64,000 nt of DNA from Rhodanobacter sp. (GCA_040371205.1 AP031382.1:1361562-1425561); one strand, 5' to 3'; positions 36,981-46,977 are shown, counted from the stretch's first letter. Numbers and translations: made by a program. Notes: generated from the sequence alone by a model not told the origin.

Positions 36981-37628
36981 ATGTCCGAACCACGCCACCA
37001 GATCCTGATCGACGCGCTCGGTGCCGAGCTGGTGCCCGTGCGGCGCCTGCTGCCGCCGTGGCGCCGAACGCTGGGTTGGCTGGCGCTGGTGGCGCTCATC
37101 GCCGCCGGGCTGTTCGCGCATTACGGCGACCAGCCCATGCTGCGTCGCTGGGCCGGTGCGCCGGATCTGGCCTGGGCGGCGCTTGGCGCGGTGCTCACGA
37201 CGATCACCGCCGCCTGGGCGGCGTTCGCGCTGGCCGTGCCGGGGCGCGCGCGCGCCTGGGCCTGGCTGCCGCTGCCGCCCGCGCTGCTGTGGATCGGCGC
37301 CAGCGGCCTGGGTTGCCTGCGCACCTGGCTGGCGCCGGGCACCAGCATCGCCACCTTGCACCAGTCGGCCGACTGCTTCGTCTTCATCGTCTCCTTCTCG
37401 ATTCCGCTGTCGGCGGTGCTGGTGTGGCTGCTGCGCCGCGCCTGCCCGCTGCGCCCCGTGCTCACGGCGATGCTGGTGGGGCTGGCCAGCGCCGCGGCGT
37501 CGGCCAGCCTGTTGGAGATCTGCCATGCCTTCGATGCCGCCGCCACCGACCTGCTGACCCATGCGCTGGCGGTGGGCATCGTGATCGCGGCGAATGCGGC
37601 GATGGGCGGCCGGCTGTTGTCGAGGTAA
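36981..37628 (+). CDS. nrsF: NrsF (DUF1109) membrane anti-sigma factor
   Basis: The 215-residue protein fits the NrsF/DUF1109 family, with six predicted membrane helices and a short cytoplasmic N-terminus that ends PPWRRTLGW. Cysteines lie at 112, 132, 155 and 181. In the Caulobacter protein two cysteines, at nearly the same positions as 132 and 181, are needed for release of the sigma factor by metals or oxidants, as I recall the literature. The gene starts five bases after the sigma-factor stop. Its own stop codon lies within the -35 box of the next promoter. Confidence 0.9.
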   Translation: MSEPRHQILIDALGAELVPVRRLLPPWRRTLGWLALVALIAAGLFAHYGDQPMLRRWAGAPDLAWAALGAVLTTITAAWAAFALAVPGRARAWAWLPLPPALLWIGASGLGCLRTWLAPGTSIATLHQSADCFVFIVSFSIPLSAVLVWLLRRACPLRPVLTAMLVGLASAAASASLLEICHAFDAAATDLLTHALAVGIVIAANAAMGGRLLSR

Positions 37629-37650
37629 CCGGCCGCGTGCCTGCGACGAA
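37625..37650 (+). promoter_or_regulatory. Sigma-F-type promoter of the MXKDX repeat gene
   Basis: GTAACC at 37625-37630, a 16-base spacer and CGAA at 37647-37650 form the third copy of the sigma-F pattern in this locus. The -35 box overlaps the nrsF stop codon. Expected initiation, about 37655-37660, falls in the left arm of the terminator hairpin that follows. Confidence 0.75.
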
Positions 37651-37651
37651 G

Positions 37652-37688
37652 AAAGGGACGGAGGCGAGCCGCTCGCCTCCGTCCCTTT
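37652..37688 (+). terminator. Terminator of the sigma factor-nrsF operon
   Basis: AAAGGGACGGAGGCGAG at 37652-37668 pairs perfectly with CTCGCCTCCGTCCCTTT at 37672-37688 (17 base pairs, three-base loop), and the right arm runs into TTTT. A transcript from the nrsF side would form the whole stem and stop. One starting at the promoter at 37625-37650 would lack part of the left arm and could read through. Confidence 0.8.
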
Positions 37689-37707
37689 TCCATTCGAGGA
37701 TCAGCCC

Positions 37708-38022
37708 ATGAACGCACGCACGCTAGCCGCACTCGCGCTTTCCGCCGCCGTCGGCGCCTTCGCCTTCGCGCCTGCCCATGCGCAGGATGCGATGGCTGCC
37801 AGTTCCAGCTCCGCCATGTCGCACGATGCCATGCAGTCCAAGGATGCCATGCACAAGGACGGCATGAAGATGAAGAAGGACGCGATGAAGTCCAAATCCA
37901 TGCATCACGACGGCATGATGAAGAAGGACGGCGCGATGAAAATGAAGAAAGACGATGCGATGAAGATGAAGCAGGACGACACGATGAAGAAGGATGCCGG
38001 CGACGCGATGAGCGGCGGCTGA
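37708..38022 (+). CDS. Pentapeptide MXKDX repeat protein, exported Met/Lys-rich
   Basis: The 104-residue protein has a signal peptide that should be cut after APAHA. The rest is almost wholly Met, Lys, Asp, Ser and His in short repeats of the form MxKDx (for example MQSKDAMHKDGMKMKKDAM). NCBI family naming includes a pentapeptide MXKDX repeat protein with this pattern, often beside DUF1109 genes. Its role is unproven. The many surface methionines could serve as a sacrificial oxidant sink repaired by the nearby MsrB-DipZ, or bind copper-type metals. GAGGA precedes the ATG, and a sigma-F-type promoter precedes the gene. Confidence 0.85.
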   Translation: MNARTLAALALSAAVGAFAFAPAHAQDAMAASSSSAMSHDAMQSKDAMHKDGMKMKKDAMKSKSMHHDGMMKKDGAMKMKKDDAMKMKQDDTMKKDAGDAMSGG

Positions 38023-38115
38023 GGCGCCCGCGGCATGGCGGGCGCCGTCGTCCGTCATGCCGCCTTGCCGGCGGACGGCGGATAATGGCGCGGTTCTCCG
38101 CCGCGGGCGACGCGC

Positions 38116-39189
38116 ATGGTTTCCTTTGCACAGCAGTTCGGCATCGAGCATCCCCTGGTCCAGGCGCCGATGGCTGGCGCCAGCACGCCGCAGATGGCGG
38201 CCGCCGTCTCGGAGGCGGGCGGCCTGGGTTCGCTGGGCGTGGGCTATGCCGAGCCGCAGGCCATCGTCGACCAGGCAGCGCAGACCCGCGCGCTCACCGG
38301 CCGCCCGTTCGCACTCAACCTGTTCGTGCTGCCCGACGATGTCGAGCCGGACATGGCGGCGGTGGCGCGCGCCCGTGCGCGACTGGATGCGCTGATGGAA
38401 CGCGAAGGACTGGCCGTGCGCACCACGCTGCCGACGCGCTGGGCGCCGCGCTTCTCCGACCAGTTCGCCGCCTTGTGCGAGGCGCGGCCCGCGGTGGCCA
38501 GCTTCGCGTTCGACCTGCTCACGCCGGCGCAGATGCAGGAGCTGAAGCGCCGCGACATCCGCGTCATCGGCACCGCCACCACGGCGGCGGAGGCGCGTGC
38601 CTGGGCCGAGCGAGGCGCGGACGCGGTGTGCGTGCAGGGCGCCGAGGCGGGCGGCCATCGCGGCGGTTTCCTGCCTGCCGGCGACACGCCGCTGATCGGC
38701 CTGTTCGCGCTGATTCCGCTGGCCGTGGCGGCCTGCGACGGCGTGCCGGTGATCGCCGCAGGCGGCATCATGGACGGCGCCGGCATGCTCGCCGCCGAAG
38801 TGCTGGGTGCGGCGGCCAGCCAGCTCGGCACGGCCTTCCTCGCCTGTCCCGAATCCGCCGCGGCGGAAGCGTGGAAGCGCGACCTGGTGACGGCGGAAGA
38901 CCATCGCGTCGGCACCATCCGCAGCTTCTCCGGGCGTGCCGCGCGCGGCTTGCGCAACCGCTACGTCGAGGCGATGGAAGCGCTTGCGGACGAGTTGCCC
39001 GCGTATCCCGTGCTCAACGCGCTCACCGCGCCGTTGCGGCGTGCGGCCGCCGCGGCCGGTCGCGCGGATCTCGTTTCCGAATGGTGCGGCCAGGCGGCCG
39101 CGCGGGTGCGTCCGCAACCCGCCGCCGAACTGGTGGCGCGGCTGATGCACGAATACCGGCTGGCGCGTCGCGCCGTCGCGCCGCATTGA
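38116..39189 (+). CDS. Nitronate monooxygenase / FMN-dependent 2-nitropropane dioxygenase family
   Basis: The 357-residue protein is a TIM-barrel flavoenzyme. It opens with HPLVQAPMAGASTPQMAAAV and has SLGVGY early on. It contains the GADAVCVQGAEAGGHRG block with the active-site histidine, and the phosphate-binding VPVIAAGGIMDGAGM and GAAASQLGTAFL strands. Members oxidise nitronates or act as enoyl reductases; the true substrate here is not shown. It follows the sigma-F module on the same strand but has its own gap of 93 bases. It ends just before rsfS. Confidence 0.88.
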   Translation: MVSFAQQFGIEHPLVQAPMAGASTPQMAAAVSEAGGLGSLGVGYAEPQAIVDQAAQTRALTGRPFALNLFVLPDDVEPDMAAVARARARLDALMEREGLAVRTTLPTRWAPRFSDQFAALCEARPAVASFAFDLLTPAQMQELKRRDIRVIGTATTAAEARAWAERGADAVCVQGAEAGGHRGGFLPAGDTPLIGLFALIPLAVAACDGVPVIAAGGIMDGAGMLAAEVLGAAASQLGTAFLACPESAAAEAWKRDLVTAEDHRVGTIRSFSGRAARGLRNRYVEAMEALADELPAYPVLNALTAPLRRAAAAAGRADLVSEWCGQAAARVRPQPAAELVARLMHEYRLARRAVAPH

Positions 39190-39217
39190 CGTCGGCGCCG
39201 GCAGCGGGCGTTATACT
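39186..39217 (+). promoter_or_regulatory. Possible sigma-70 promoter of rsfS-rlmH-maf
   Basis: TTGACG at 39186-39191 and TATACT at 39212-39217 resemble -35 and -10 boxes, although the 20-base spacing is longer than usual. It lies 47 bases before the rsfS start. A separate promoter makes sense because these genes are no longer joined to nadD. Confidence 0.4.
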
Positions 39218-39264
39218 GGTAATGCGCCGCACCGGCGCGTGATTCCGCACCGAGGCACCCCCTC

Positions 39265-39651
39265 TTGAGCACCAACCGCAAGATCAAGGCCGACTCGACG
39301 GCCGAACTGCGCAAGACCGTCGTCGCCGCGCTGGAAGAGCTGAAAGCCAAGGACGTCCGCGAGATCGACGTGCGCGGCAAGACCTCCATCGCCGACCTTC
39401 TCGTGATCGCCTCCGGCACCTCCGCGCGCCACGTCAAATCCATCGCCGACGAAGTGGTGAAGTTCGCCAAGAAGGCGGGCGTGATGCCGCTGGGCGTGGA
39501 AGGCGAGCAGGAGGCCGAGTGGGTGCTGGTCGACCTCGGCGACGTGATCGTGCACGTGATGCTGCCGCGCATCCGCGAGTTCTACGGCCTGGAGCGGCTG
39601 TGGACGGTAGGCGACCGCGAGCAGGACGTCGACGCCGCGCAAGCCGGCTGA
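39265..39651 (+). CDS. rsfS: Ribosomal silencing factor RsfS
   Basis: RsfS binds ribosomal protein uL14 and keeps the subunits apart when nutrients are scarce. The 128-residue protein has the family core: VVAALEELKAKDVREIDVRG, then TSIADLLVIASGTSARHVKSIADEV, and EWVLVDLGDVIVHVM near the end. The start is a TTG at 39265; no ATG or GTG fits better. rlmH follows nine bases later. In most relatives this gene follows nadD directly. Confidence 0.95.
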   Translation: MSTNRKIKADSTAELRKTVVAALEELKAKDVREIDVRGKTSIADLLVIASGTSARHVKSIADEVVKFAKKAGVMPLGVEGEQEAEWVLVDLGDVIVHVMLPRIREFYGLERLWTVGDREQDVDAAQAG

Positions 39652-39660
39652 CCAACAGCC

Positions 39661-40131
39661 ATGCGCGCGCGCCTGATCGCCGTCGGCGAGCGCATGCCCG
39701 CCTGGGTGGCGGAAGGTTTCGCCGAATACCGCAAGCGGCTCTCGCACGAGTTGCCGTTGGAACTGGTCGAACTGAAACCCGGCGCGCGCGGCAAGGGCCG
39801 CGACGACGCCAAGGCCATGCTGGACGAGGGCGAGGCGATCCTTGCCGCGTTGCCGCGCGACACGCATGCGGTGGCGCTGGACGGCCGCGGCAAGACTTGG
39901 TCGAGCGAGGAACTGGCCGCGCAACTGGCGTCGTGGCGCATGGCCGGCCGCGACCTCGCCTTCCTGATCGGCGGCCCCGACGGCCACGCGCCCGCCGTGC
40001 TGGCGCGCGCCGACCAGCGCTGGTCGTTGGGCCCGCTCACCCTGCCGCACATGCTGGTTCGGCTGGTGCTGGCCGAGCAGCTCTATCGCGCCACCACCAT
40101 CGTGGCGGGCCACCCCTACCACCGGGCCTGA
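39661..40131 (+). CDS. rlmH: 23S rRNA pseudouridine-1915 N3-methyltransferase RlmH
   Basis: RlmH methylates pseudouridine 1915 in helix 69 of 23S rRNA. The 156-residue protein is of normal length and has the SPOUT knot features LIGGPDGH and LTLPHMLVRLVLAEQLYRA, ending in GHPYHRA, the usual C-terminus. It lies nine bases after rsfS, a standard pair. Confidence 0.97.
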   Translation: MRARLIAVGERMPAWVAEGFAEYRKRLSHELPLELVELKPGARGKGRDDAKAMLDEGEAILAALPRDTHAVALDGRGKTWSSEELAAQLASWRMAGRDLAFLIGGPDGHAPAVLARADQRWSLGPLTLPHMLVRLVLAEQLYRATTIVAGHPYHRA

Positions 40132-40143
40132 GCAGGAGGCAGC

Positions 40144-40593
40144 ATGACTGTCCAGATACATCGCGCGACGCTCCACGACCTCGACGTGTTGGTGCCGCTG
40201 TTCGACGGCTACCGCCAGTTCTACGGCAAGCCGTCCGACGAGCCGGGCGCGCGCGAATTCCTTACGGCACGCATGCGTTTGAACGAGTCACTGATCCTCA
40301 TCGCGCGCGACGGAGATGGCGCAGGCGCCGGTTTCACCCAGCTCTATCCGTTGTTTTCCTCGGTGCGCATGGTGCGCACCTGGTTGCTCAACGACTTGTT
40401 CGTGGCCGCGCATGCGCGGCGGCGAGGCGTGGCTAAGGCCTTGCTCGAAGCGGCGGCGGAGCACACGAAGAAACTGGGTGCGGCCAGCCTGTCGCTTTCC
40501 ACCGCGCACGACAACCGGCCGGCGCAGGCGCTGTACGAGTCGCTGGGCTGGCAGCGCGACCTGGAGTTCCGCGAGTACAACCTCACGCTCTGA
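40144..40593 (+). CDS. GNAT-family N-acetyltransferase
   Basis: The 149-residue protein has a GNAT acetyl-CoA site ([19 protein letters not shown], an R-x-x-G-x-A-type loop) and the later [18 protein letters not shown] segment typical of small-molecule or peptide acetyltransferases. The N-terminus reads [16 protein letters not shown]. It is placed between rlmH and maf with gaps of about 12 bases, so it is probably in their operon. The substrate is unknown. Confidence 0.88.
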   Translation: MTVQIHRATLHDLDVLVPLFDGYRQFYGKPSDEPGAREFLTARMRLNESLILIARDGDGAGAGFTQLYPLFSSVRMVRTWLLNDLFVAAHARRRGVAKALLEAAAEHTKKLGAASLSLSTAHDNRPAQALYESLGWQRDLEFREYNLTL

Positions 40594-40604
40594 AGGATCG
40601 CCGC

Positions 40605-41177
40605 ATGCTTTATCTCGCCTCGCAGTCGCCGCGCCGCCGCGAACTGCTCGCCCAGCTCGGCGCCGATTTCTGCGTGGTCGACGTGGACGTGCCCGAACTG
40701 CGCGCCGCGCAGGAATCGCCGCGCGAGTACGTGAACCGCGTCGCCCGCGACAAGGCGCGCGCTGGGCTGGCTGCGCTGGCTGGCATGCCCGATGCCGTGG
40801 TGCTGGGCGCCGATACCGAAGTGGTGCTGGACGACGAAGTGTTCGGCAAGCCGCGCGACGCGCAGGATGCCGCGGCGATGCTGCGCCGGCTGTCCGGTCG
40901 CATCCACTCGGTGATTTCGTCGGTGTGGTTGATCGGTGCGCAAGCGGAGCGCAACGCCTGCAGCGTGTCGCGCGTGCGCTTCGCCGAACTGGACGATGCT
41001 GCCATCGAGGCCTATGTCGCCACCGGCGAATCCTTCGGCAAGGCCGGCGCCTACGCCATCCAGGGACGCGGCGCGGCGCTGGTGGAGCATCTGGAGGGCA
41101 GCTACTCCGGCGTGATGGGCCTGCCGCTGTTCGAGACGGCGCGGCTGCTGCGCGAGGCGGCGATCTATCCGGGGTGA
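40605..41177 (+). CDS. maf: Maf-family nucleoside triphosphate pyrophosphatase
   Basis: Maf proteins hydrolyse non-canonical or canonical nucleoside triphosphates such as dTTP/UTP or 7-methyl-GTP. The 190-residue protein opens with [13 protein letters not shown] and has VARDKARAG and [19 protein letters not shown], where the catalytic aspartates and glutamates lie. [20 protein letters not shown] follows, pointing to the YhdE-like (dTTP/UTP) group. It overlaps the convergent CPBP gene by 13 bases. Confidence 0.93.
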   Translation: MLYLASQSPRRRELLAQLGADFCVVDVDVPELRAAQESPREYVNRVARDKARAGLAALAGMPDAVVLGADTEVVLDDEVFGKPRDAQDAAAMLRRLSGRIHSVISSVWLIGAQAERNACSVSRVRFAELDDAAIEAYVATGESFGKAGAYAIQGRGAALVEHLEGSYSGVMGLPLFETARLLREAAIYPG

Positions 41178-41971
41178 TGCAGCGACACGAACATGGCCAG
41201 CATCGCCAGCAGGTTGTTGCAGCCGTGCGCGATCACCGAAGGCCATAGCGACCCCGAGCGCAGCCGCAGCCACGCCAACACCACGCCCAGCAAAGCGAGG
41301 TTGGGCAGGGCGTACCACAGCCAGTGCAGGTCGGGCAGGTGCACCAGGGCGAACAGCGCAGCGCTGGCCAGCATGGCGCCGGGGCTGCGCAGGCGGCGCA
41401 GCAGGGCGGAGAGCAGCACGCCGCGGAACAGCAGCTCCTCCACCACCGGGCCGATGCTCACCACCACCAGCGTCAGCGCGATGCGGAAGCCGAGGCCGGC
41501 GTCGCCGCCGATTTGCTTGACGTCCTGCGGCACGGCGTGGCCGCGGGCGATCAGTTCGGTGAGCTGCCCGCCGATCCACGGCATGGCCAGGCCGGCCACG
41601 GTGGCCACGGCGCACCAGGCTGCGCCGGGCAGGGTGAAACCGAAACCCGGCGGCTCCGCTTGCGACCACAGGTTCGGCCAGAGGCGGTGTACCAGCCACA
41701 GGGTGATGGCGGCATCGCCCAGCAGCACGGTCACCACCAGCACGCTCTTGATGTCACCGCCCGTGATCGCGGCGAGCATCGCGTGCATGCCGGCATCGTG
41801 GCGGGCCATGCCGAACGCGACGCCGAGCAACAGGCCCGCCAGCAAGCCGATGGCCGCCTGCAGCGCGAAATACAGCACGATCATGCCCAGCGCTCCGCCT
41901 ATGCCCGGCAGCCGCGCTGTTGTTGCGGGTGCAGGCATGGAGGACGGCAAGCTGTGGCGTGGTGCATCCAT
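41165..41971 (-). CDS. CPBP-family intramembrane metalloprotease
   Basis: The 268-residue protein has several membrane helices and the three CPBP motifs: EELLFR at 178-183, FALVH at 207-211 and HGCNN at 249-253. CPBP (CAAX protease and bacteriocin-processing) enzymes cleave substrates within the membrane. Bacterial members are linked to bacteriocin immunity, signalling or unknown roles. The start at 41971 (MDAPRHSL) has GAGG upstream; an open frame extends to 42070. There is no neighbouring peptide gene to suggest a bacteriocin. Confidence 0.88.
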   Translation of the reverse strand: MDAPRHSLPSSMPAPATTARLPGIGGALGMIVLYFALQAAIGLLAGLLLGVAFGMARHDAGMHAMLAAITGGDIKSVLVVTVLLGDAAITLWLVHRLWPNLWSQAEPPGFGFTLPGAAWCAVATVAGLAMPWIGGQLTELIARGHAVPQDVKQIGGDAGLGFRIALTLVVVSIGPVVEELLFRGVLLSALLRRLRSPGAMLASAALFALVHLPDLHWLWYALPNLALLGVVLAWLRLRSGSLWPSVIAHGCNNLLAMLAMFVSLHHPG

Positions 41972-42149
41972 CGGACGAAGAGCCTCGTGAAACGGCGGAA
42001 CGCGCGGTGCCGCGTCGCGTGCCCGCATCTTGGCGGCTGCGCGCAAACCGGCGCAACCGCCATCCGGCATGGTGCTACGCTCCGATCCGGCGGGAGGCGA
42101 CAGCGGCGCAGGTCAAACGCCGCGGCCGGCGCCGCCAGAGGGGAGAGCC

Positions 42150-42929
42150 ATGGGCGAAGATTTCCCGCGCGGCGCCCACGAGCGCCAGCGTCCGGTCGTC
42201 GAATTTCCCGACGTGTTCTTCGAACGGTTGCTGGCCGACGGCGACGTGCATACGGGCGATGCCGTGCTCGACCTGCAGTGCGGCGGCAGCAACGTGTCGC
42301 GCGGCCTGGCGCGGCTGGGTTGCGCGCTGACCGGGATCGATCATGCCGCGCATGCCCTGAATCGCGCCGCCGAACTCGATCGGCGCGCGGGGGTGACGGT
42401 GACGCACCAGCGCACGCGCGTCGAGAACGCGGACTTTGCGCCGGCCTCGTTCCACGCGATCGCCGCCGCGCAGTGCTGGCAGTCCTGCGAGCGCCCGCGC
42501 ACGCTGGCACGGGCGCGCGAGTGGCTGCGCCCCGGCGGACGCCTGCTGGTCGCGCAATACGAATGGCTGCCGTTGAACGACAACGTGGTGCAGGACAGCG
42601 AGCGCCTGATCCTGGCCTGCAATCCGGGCTGGACGGCGCACAGCGGCAGCGGCCTGCATCCCGGCTGGTTGCGGGAAATCGCCGAAGCCGGATTCGTCGA
42701 CCTGCGCACCTGGTCGGTGGACCTGAGAGTGCCGTGCGACCACGTGACGTGGCGCCGGCGCGTGCGCGACAGTCCGGCGGTGCTGGCGGTGAACGACGAG
42801 GCGCGCCTGCAACGTCTGGACGCGGCGTTGAGGGCCATGCTGATCGAGCGCCACACGCTCGAACCGATGACCGTGCCGTACCGGTTGTGGACGGTGGTCG
42901 CGAGCACGCCCGGCAGCATGCCGTGCTGA
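42150..42929 (+). CDS. Class I SAM-dependent methyltransferase
   Basis: The 259-residue protein contains a SAM-binding motif I of slightly unusual form, VLDLQCGGSNVSRGLARLG, with GIDHAAHAL as the second strand and LRPGGRLLVAQYEW after the fourth. This is the UbiE/type-11 methyltransferase layout. The start at 42150 is supported by AGAGGGGAGA just before the ATG; the frame extends to 42030 without support. The target is unknown. Confidence 0.85.
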   Translation: MGEDFPRGAHERQRPVVEFPDVFFERLLADGDVHTGDAVLDLQCGGSNVSRGLARLGCALTGIDHAAHALNRAAELDRRAGVTVTHQRTRVENADFAPASFHAIAAAQCWQSCERPRTLARAREWLRPGGRLLVAQYEWLPLNDNVVQDSERLILACNPGWTAHSGSGLHPGWLREIAEAGFVDLRTWSVDLRVPCDHVTWRRRVRDSPAVLAVNDEARLQRLDAALRAMLIERHTLEPMTVPYRLWTVVASTPGSMPC

Positions 42930-42988
42930 GGCGGCGGCCGCGCCTTGTATAGTTGACGGCCCTTTCCAGCATTGCGCCGCCCGTCCCC

Positions 42989-44530
42989 ATGTTCGCCTTC
43001 GACTGGCTGACCGATCCCGCCGCCTGGGCCGGACTCCTCACCCTGGTGGTGCTGGAGATCGTGCTAGGCATCGACAACCTGGTGTTCGTCGCGATCCTTT
43101 CGGACAAGCTGCCGCCGCAGCGGCGCGACCATGCGCGGCTGCTGGGCCTGGGCTTTGCGTTGGTGCTGCGCCTGTTGCTGCTGGCGGCGATGTCGTGGCT
43201 GGTGCGGCTCACCGCGCCCATCGTGGAATGGCATGGCCTGGCCTTGTCCTGGCGCGACATCATCCTGCTCGCGGGCGGCGGCTTCCTGTTGTTCAAGGCC
43301 ACGCTGGAGCTGCACGAACGGCTGGAGGGCGGCGACGAACACGCCGAAAGCGGCCGCGCGCGGGCACGCTTCTGGCCGGTGGTGGCGCAGATCGTGGCGT
43401 TGGACCTGGTGTTTTCGCTGGACTCGGTGATCACCGCGGTGGGCATGGCCAGCCAGCTCTCGGTGATGATGATCGCCGTGGTGATCGCGGTGCTGCTGAT
43501 GATCCTGGCCAGCAAGCCGCTCACCGCCTTCGTCAATGCACGGCCCACGGTGGTGATCCTGTGCCTGTCGTTCCTGCTGATGATCGGCTTCAGCCTGATC
43601 GCGGAAGGCCTCGGGTTCCATATCCCGAAGGGTTACCTGTACGCCGCGATCGGCTTCTCCATCGTGATCGAGGCCTTCAACCAGACCATGCGCCGCAACC
43701 GCCAACGCAGCCTGCTGGCCAGCGCGCGCACGCTGCGCGAGCGCACGGCGCAGGCGGTGTTGCGCCTGCTCGGCACCGGCGGCGCGGAAGAGGAGGCCGC
43801 GCCCGCGGCGGCGGACGGCAGCGGCGGCGCGGTGTTCGGCAAGGACGAGCTGGCGATGGTGCAGGGCGTGCTCGACCTCGCGCACCGGCCGGTGCGCTCG
43901 ATCATGACGCCGCGACCGGAGATCAACTGGATCGACCCGCGCGAGGATGCCGCCAAGCTGCGCGTCGAAGTCGCGGCCTGCGGCCATCACTGGGTGCCGC
44001 TGGCGGAAGACGATCTCGACCAGCTGGCCGGCGTGGCCACGTCGCACGACCTGCTGGCCAGCCTGCTGGAGCACGGTCGCATCGACGTCGAACGGGTGGC
44101 GCGCAAGCCGATGACCGTGCTGGAGTCGCTGAGCGTGCTGCGCCTGATCGACGAGTTCCGCCGCTCGCCGCTGCAGGTGGCGCTGGTGGTGGACGAATAC
44201 GGCAGCGTGCTCGGCATGGTCACGCCGGCCGACGTGTTGGCGACCATTGCCGGCGAGTTCAACGACGCCGCGGGCGGCGATCCGGCCGCCGTGCGTGAGA
44301 GCGACGGCGCGTGGCTGTTCGACGCCAGCCTGGATCTGCGTCGGGTGGGGCATCTGCTGGGTCGCCGCCTGGGCGGCGACGACGACTTCGCCAGCCTGGC
44401 CGGTTACGCGCTGCAGCGGCTGGGGCGCCTGCCCGTGCCGGGTGAACGCTTCGGCAGCGAAGGCCTGCAGTTCGAGGTCGTCGCGATGGACGGCGCGCGC
44501 ATCGAGCGGCTGCGCGTGGCGCCGCCCTGA
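42989..44530 (+). CDS. TerC-family membrane protein with CBS pair and CorC domain
   Basis: The 513-residue protein joins three parts. A TerC membrane domain has [16 protein letters not shown] and [18 protein letters not shown] with their conserved acidic residues. A CBS-pair region runs from about 295 to 420 ([17 protein letters not shown] and [20 protein letters not shown]). A CorC/HlyC transporter-associated domain closes it ([15 protein letters not shown] onward). This matches YoaE/YegH-type proteins. TerC relatives have been linked to metal export, including manganese at the site of protein secretion, but this fused type is little studied. Confidence 0.9.
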   Translation: MFAFDWLTDPAAWAGLLTLVVLEIVLGIDNLVFVAILSDKLPPQRRDHARLLGLGFALVLRLLLLAAMSWLVRLTAPIVEWHGLALSWRDIILLAGGGFLLFKATLELHERLEGGDEHAESGRARARFWPVVAQIVALDLVFSLDSVITAVGMASQLSVMMIAVVIAVLLMILASKPLTAFVNARPTVVILCLSFLLMIGFSLIAEGLGFHIPKGYLYAAIGFSIVIEAFNQTMRRNRQRSLLASARTLRERTAQAVLRLLGTGGAEEEAAPAAADGSGGAVFGKDELAMVQGVLDLAHRPVRSIMTPRPEINWIDPREDAAKLRVEVAACGHHWVPLAEDDLDQLAGVATSHDLLASLLEHGRIDVERVARKPMTVLESLSVLRLIDEFRRSPLQVALVVDEYGSVLGMVTPADVLATIAGEFNDAAGGDPAAVRESDGAWLFDASLDLRRVGHLLGRRLGGDDDFASLAGYALQRLGRLPVPGERFGSEGLQFEVVAMDGARIERLRVAPP

Positions 44531-44558
44531 TCCCGCTGCGCCCGCCGGGGCAGGCGGC

Positions 44559-45659
44559 TCAATGCAGCCCTTGCCAGATCGCGTGCAGCAGTTCGCCGCT
44601 GGGATCGCTGCCCTGTTCCCAGTACATCAGTCCACCGAGGTGCTGCGCCTTCACGTAGGCCGCCTTGGCGGCGATCGACTGCGGGTCGTCGTAGCTGATG
44701 AAGCGGCGGGTCTTGGCGTTCCACAGCCAGGGCGCGTCGGCCTTCGCGTCCCAGTAGCGCACGTAACCGTTGCGGTCGATGAAGTCGGCCTTGAGTTCCG
44801 GCCAGTCGTGGCCGCCCTGGTAGTGGCCGTACTTCTGGAACAGGCCGTGATGGGCCGGGTCGACGTCGGCGAACTCGCGGCCGTAGAACGCCACGCCGGG
44901 CACCAGCTTGGCGGCGGGCACGCCCGCGGCGAGGAACTGCCGCACCGCGCGCGACAGCGTGCGCGCATCGGCCGGCGCCAGCGCCGACGCGTGCAGGCCG
45001 GTGTGGTGGCAAGTGGTCGGCGTCATCGCGTTGCAGAAGTCGTAGGTCATCATGTTGAACCAATCCAGCGACGGCGCCACCGCGGCGAGGTCGATGCCGT
45101 CCACGAACGGGCCGTCGGCCGCGGCGATGGTGAGCAGGTAGTGCCTGCCGTGGCCGGCGCGATCCAGCGCGCTGCGCAGCGCCTTGAGCAGCGCGGTGAA
45201 GTGTTCGCGGTCCTGCGGGCTGGAGGCGATGCCGGACTCGTGGTGGCCGGGGTATTCCCAATCCACGTCGAGGCCGTCGGCGTGCGTGTCCACCAGCAGC
45301 GCGGCGGCGCTGTCGGCGAAACGCTGGCGGCTGGCCGCCGTCATCGCCGCCTCGGAGAAGCCGCCCACGGTCCAGCCGCCTACCGACACCATCACGGTGA
45401 GCTTCGGATGCGCGGCCTTCAGCGCGATGCGTTGCTGCAGCAGGGCACGGGCTGCGGGAGCCAGCACCACGCGGCCGTCGGCCGGATGCGCGAACGCGAA
45501 GATCAGCGTGTCGATGCGATCCACGTCGGCCGCGGGGATCGGGTGGTGCGCGGTGTCGTAGGCCACCACGCGGTAGTGTTCGGAAGCGGCGCGTGCGAGC
45601 AGCGGGCAGGCGAGCATCGCCAGCAGGGGGAACAGGGCGAGGCGCAGGCGCAATGGCAT
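44559..45659 (-). CDS. Secreted GH18 glycoside hydrolase (chitinase-like)
   Basis: The 366-residue protein has a signal peptide ending near LARAA and a glycoside hydrolase family 18 barrel. The SVGGW strand is at 92-96 and the catalytic DGLDVDWEY at 128-136, with acid Glu135. It also has FNMMTYDF and a late GLMYWEQGSD strand. The active-site residues are intact, so it should cut chitin or related N-acetylglucosamine polymers outside the cytoplasm. No carbohydrate-binding module is visible. It is convergent with the TerC gene. Confidence 0.92.
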   Translation of the reverse strand: MPLRLRLALFPLLAMLACPLLARAASEHYRVVAYDTAHHPIPAADVDRIDTLIFAFAHPADGRVVLAPAARALLQQRIALKAAHPKLTVMVSVGGWTVGGFSEAAMTAASRQRFADSAAALLVDTHADGLDVDWEYPGHHESGIASSPQDREHFTALLKALRSALDRAGHGRHYLLTIAAADGPFVDGIDLAAVAPSLDWFNMMTYDFCNAMTPTTCHHTGLHASALAPADARTLSRAVRQFLAAGVPAAKLVPGVAFYGREFADVDPAHHGLFQKYGHYQGGHDWPELKADFIDRNGYVRYWDAKADAPWLWNAKTRRFISYDDPQSIAAKAAYVKAQHLGGLMYWEQGSDPSGELLHAIWQGLH

Positions 45660-45759
45660 CGGGAGGGTTCCGCAACGGGGGAGTCCCGATCATCGCAGCG
45701 CTTCGGCGGTGCGGCCAGTGCGAATTACACTGGAAGCCGGAGTTGCCCGAGTGCCTTGC

Positions 45760-45933
45760 GTGAACCCAGCCGACTACCCCGACGATCCGCCGCCGCAGCC
45801 GCCGACCGAGCCCGATCCCGGCGAGTGCTGCGGGAATGGCTGCGATCCGTGCATCTTCGACCTGTACGGCGACCAGTTGGCGTATTACCGCACCGCGCTG
45901 GCCGCGTGGAAGGCGCGGCATCCGGACGCGTGA
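45760..45933 (+). CDS. Small oxidoreductase-like domain protein
   Basis: This 57-residue protein carries the short oxidoreductase-like (PF09791-type) signature: DPGECCGNGCDPCIFDLYGD followed by YYRTALAAW. Its four close cysteines could bind a metal or form disulfides. I start at GTG 45760; a GTG at 45751 and an ATG at 45709 are in the same frame. The domain is found as a stand-alone protein in proteobacteria and its function is not established. It lies 63 bases before the luciferase-like gene. Confidence 0.72.
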   Translation: MNPADYPDDPPPQPPTEPDPGECCGNGCDPCIFDLYGDQLAYYRTALAAWKARHPDA

Positions 45934-45996
45934 GCGGTATTGGCAAGCACGCTTCCAGCCCCCAGATCGGTGGGCATCGTGCCATCGGATGCCGCC

Positions 45997-46977
<981 letters not shown>

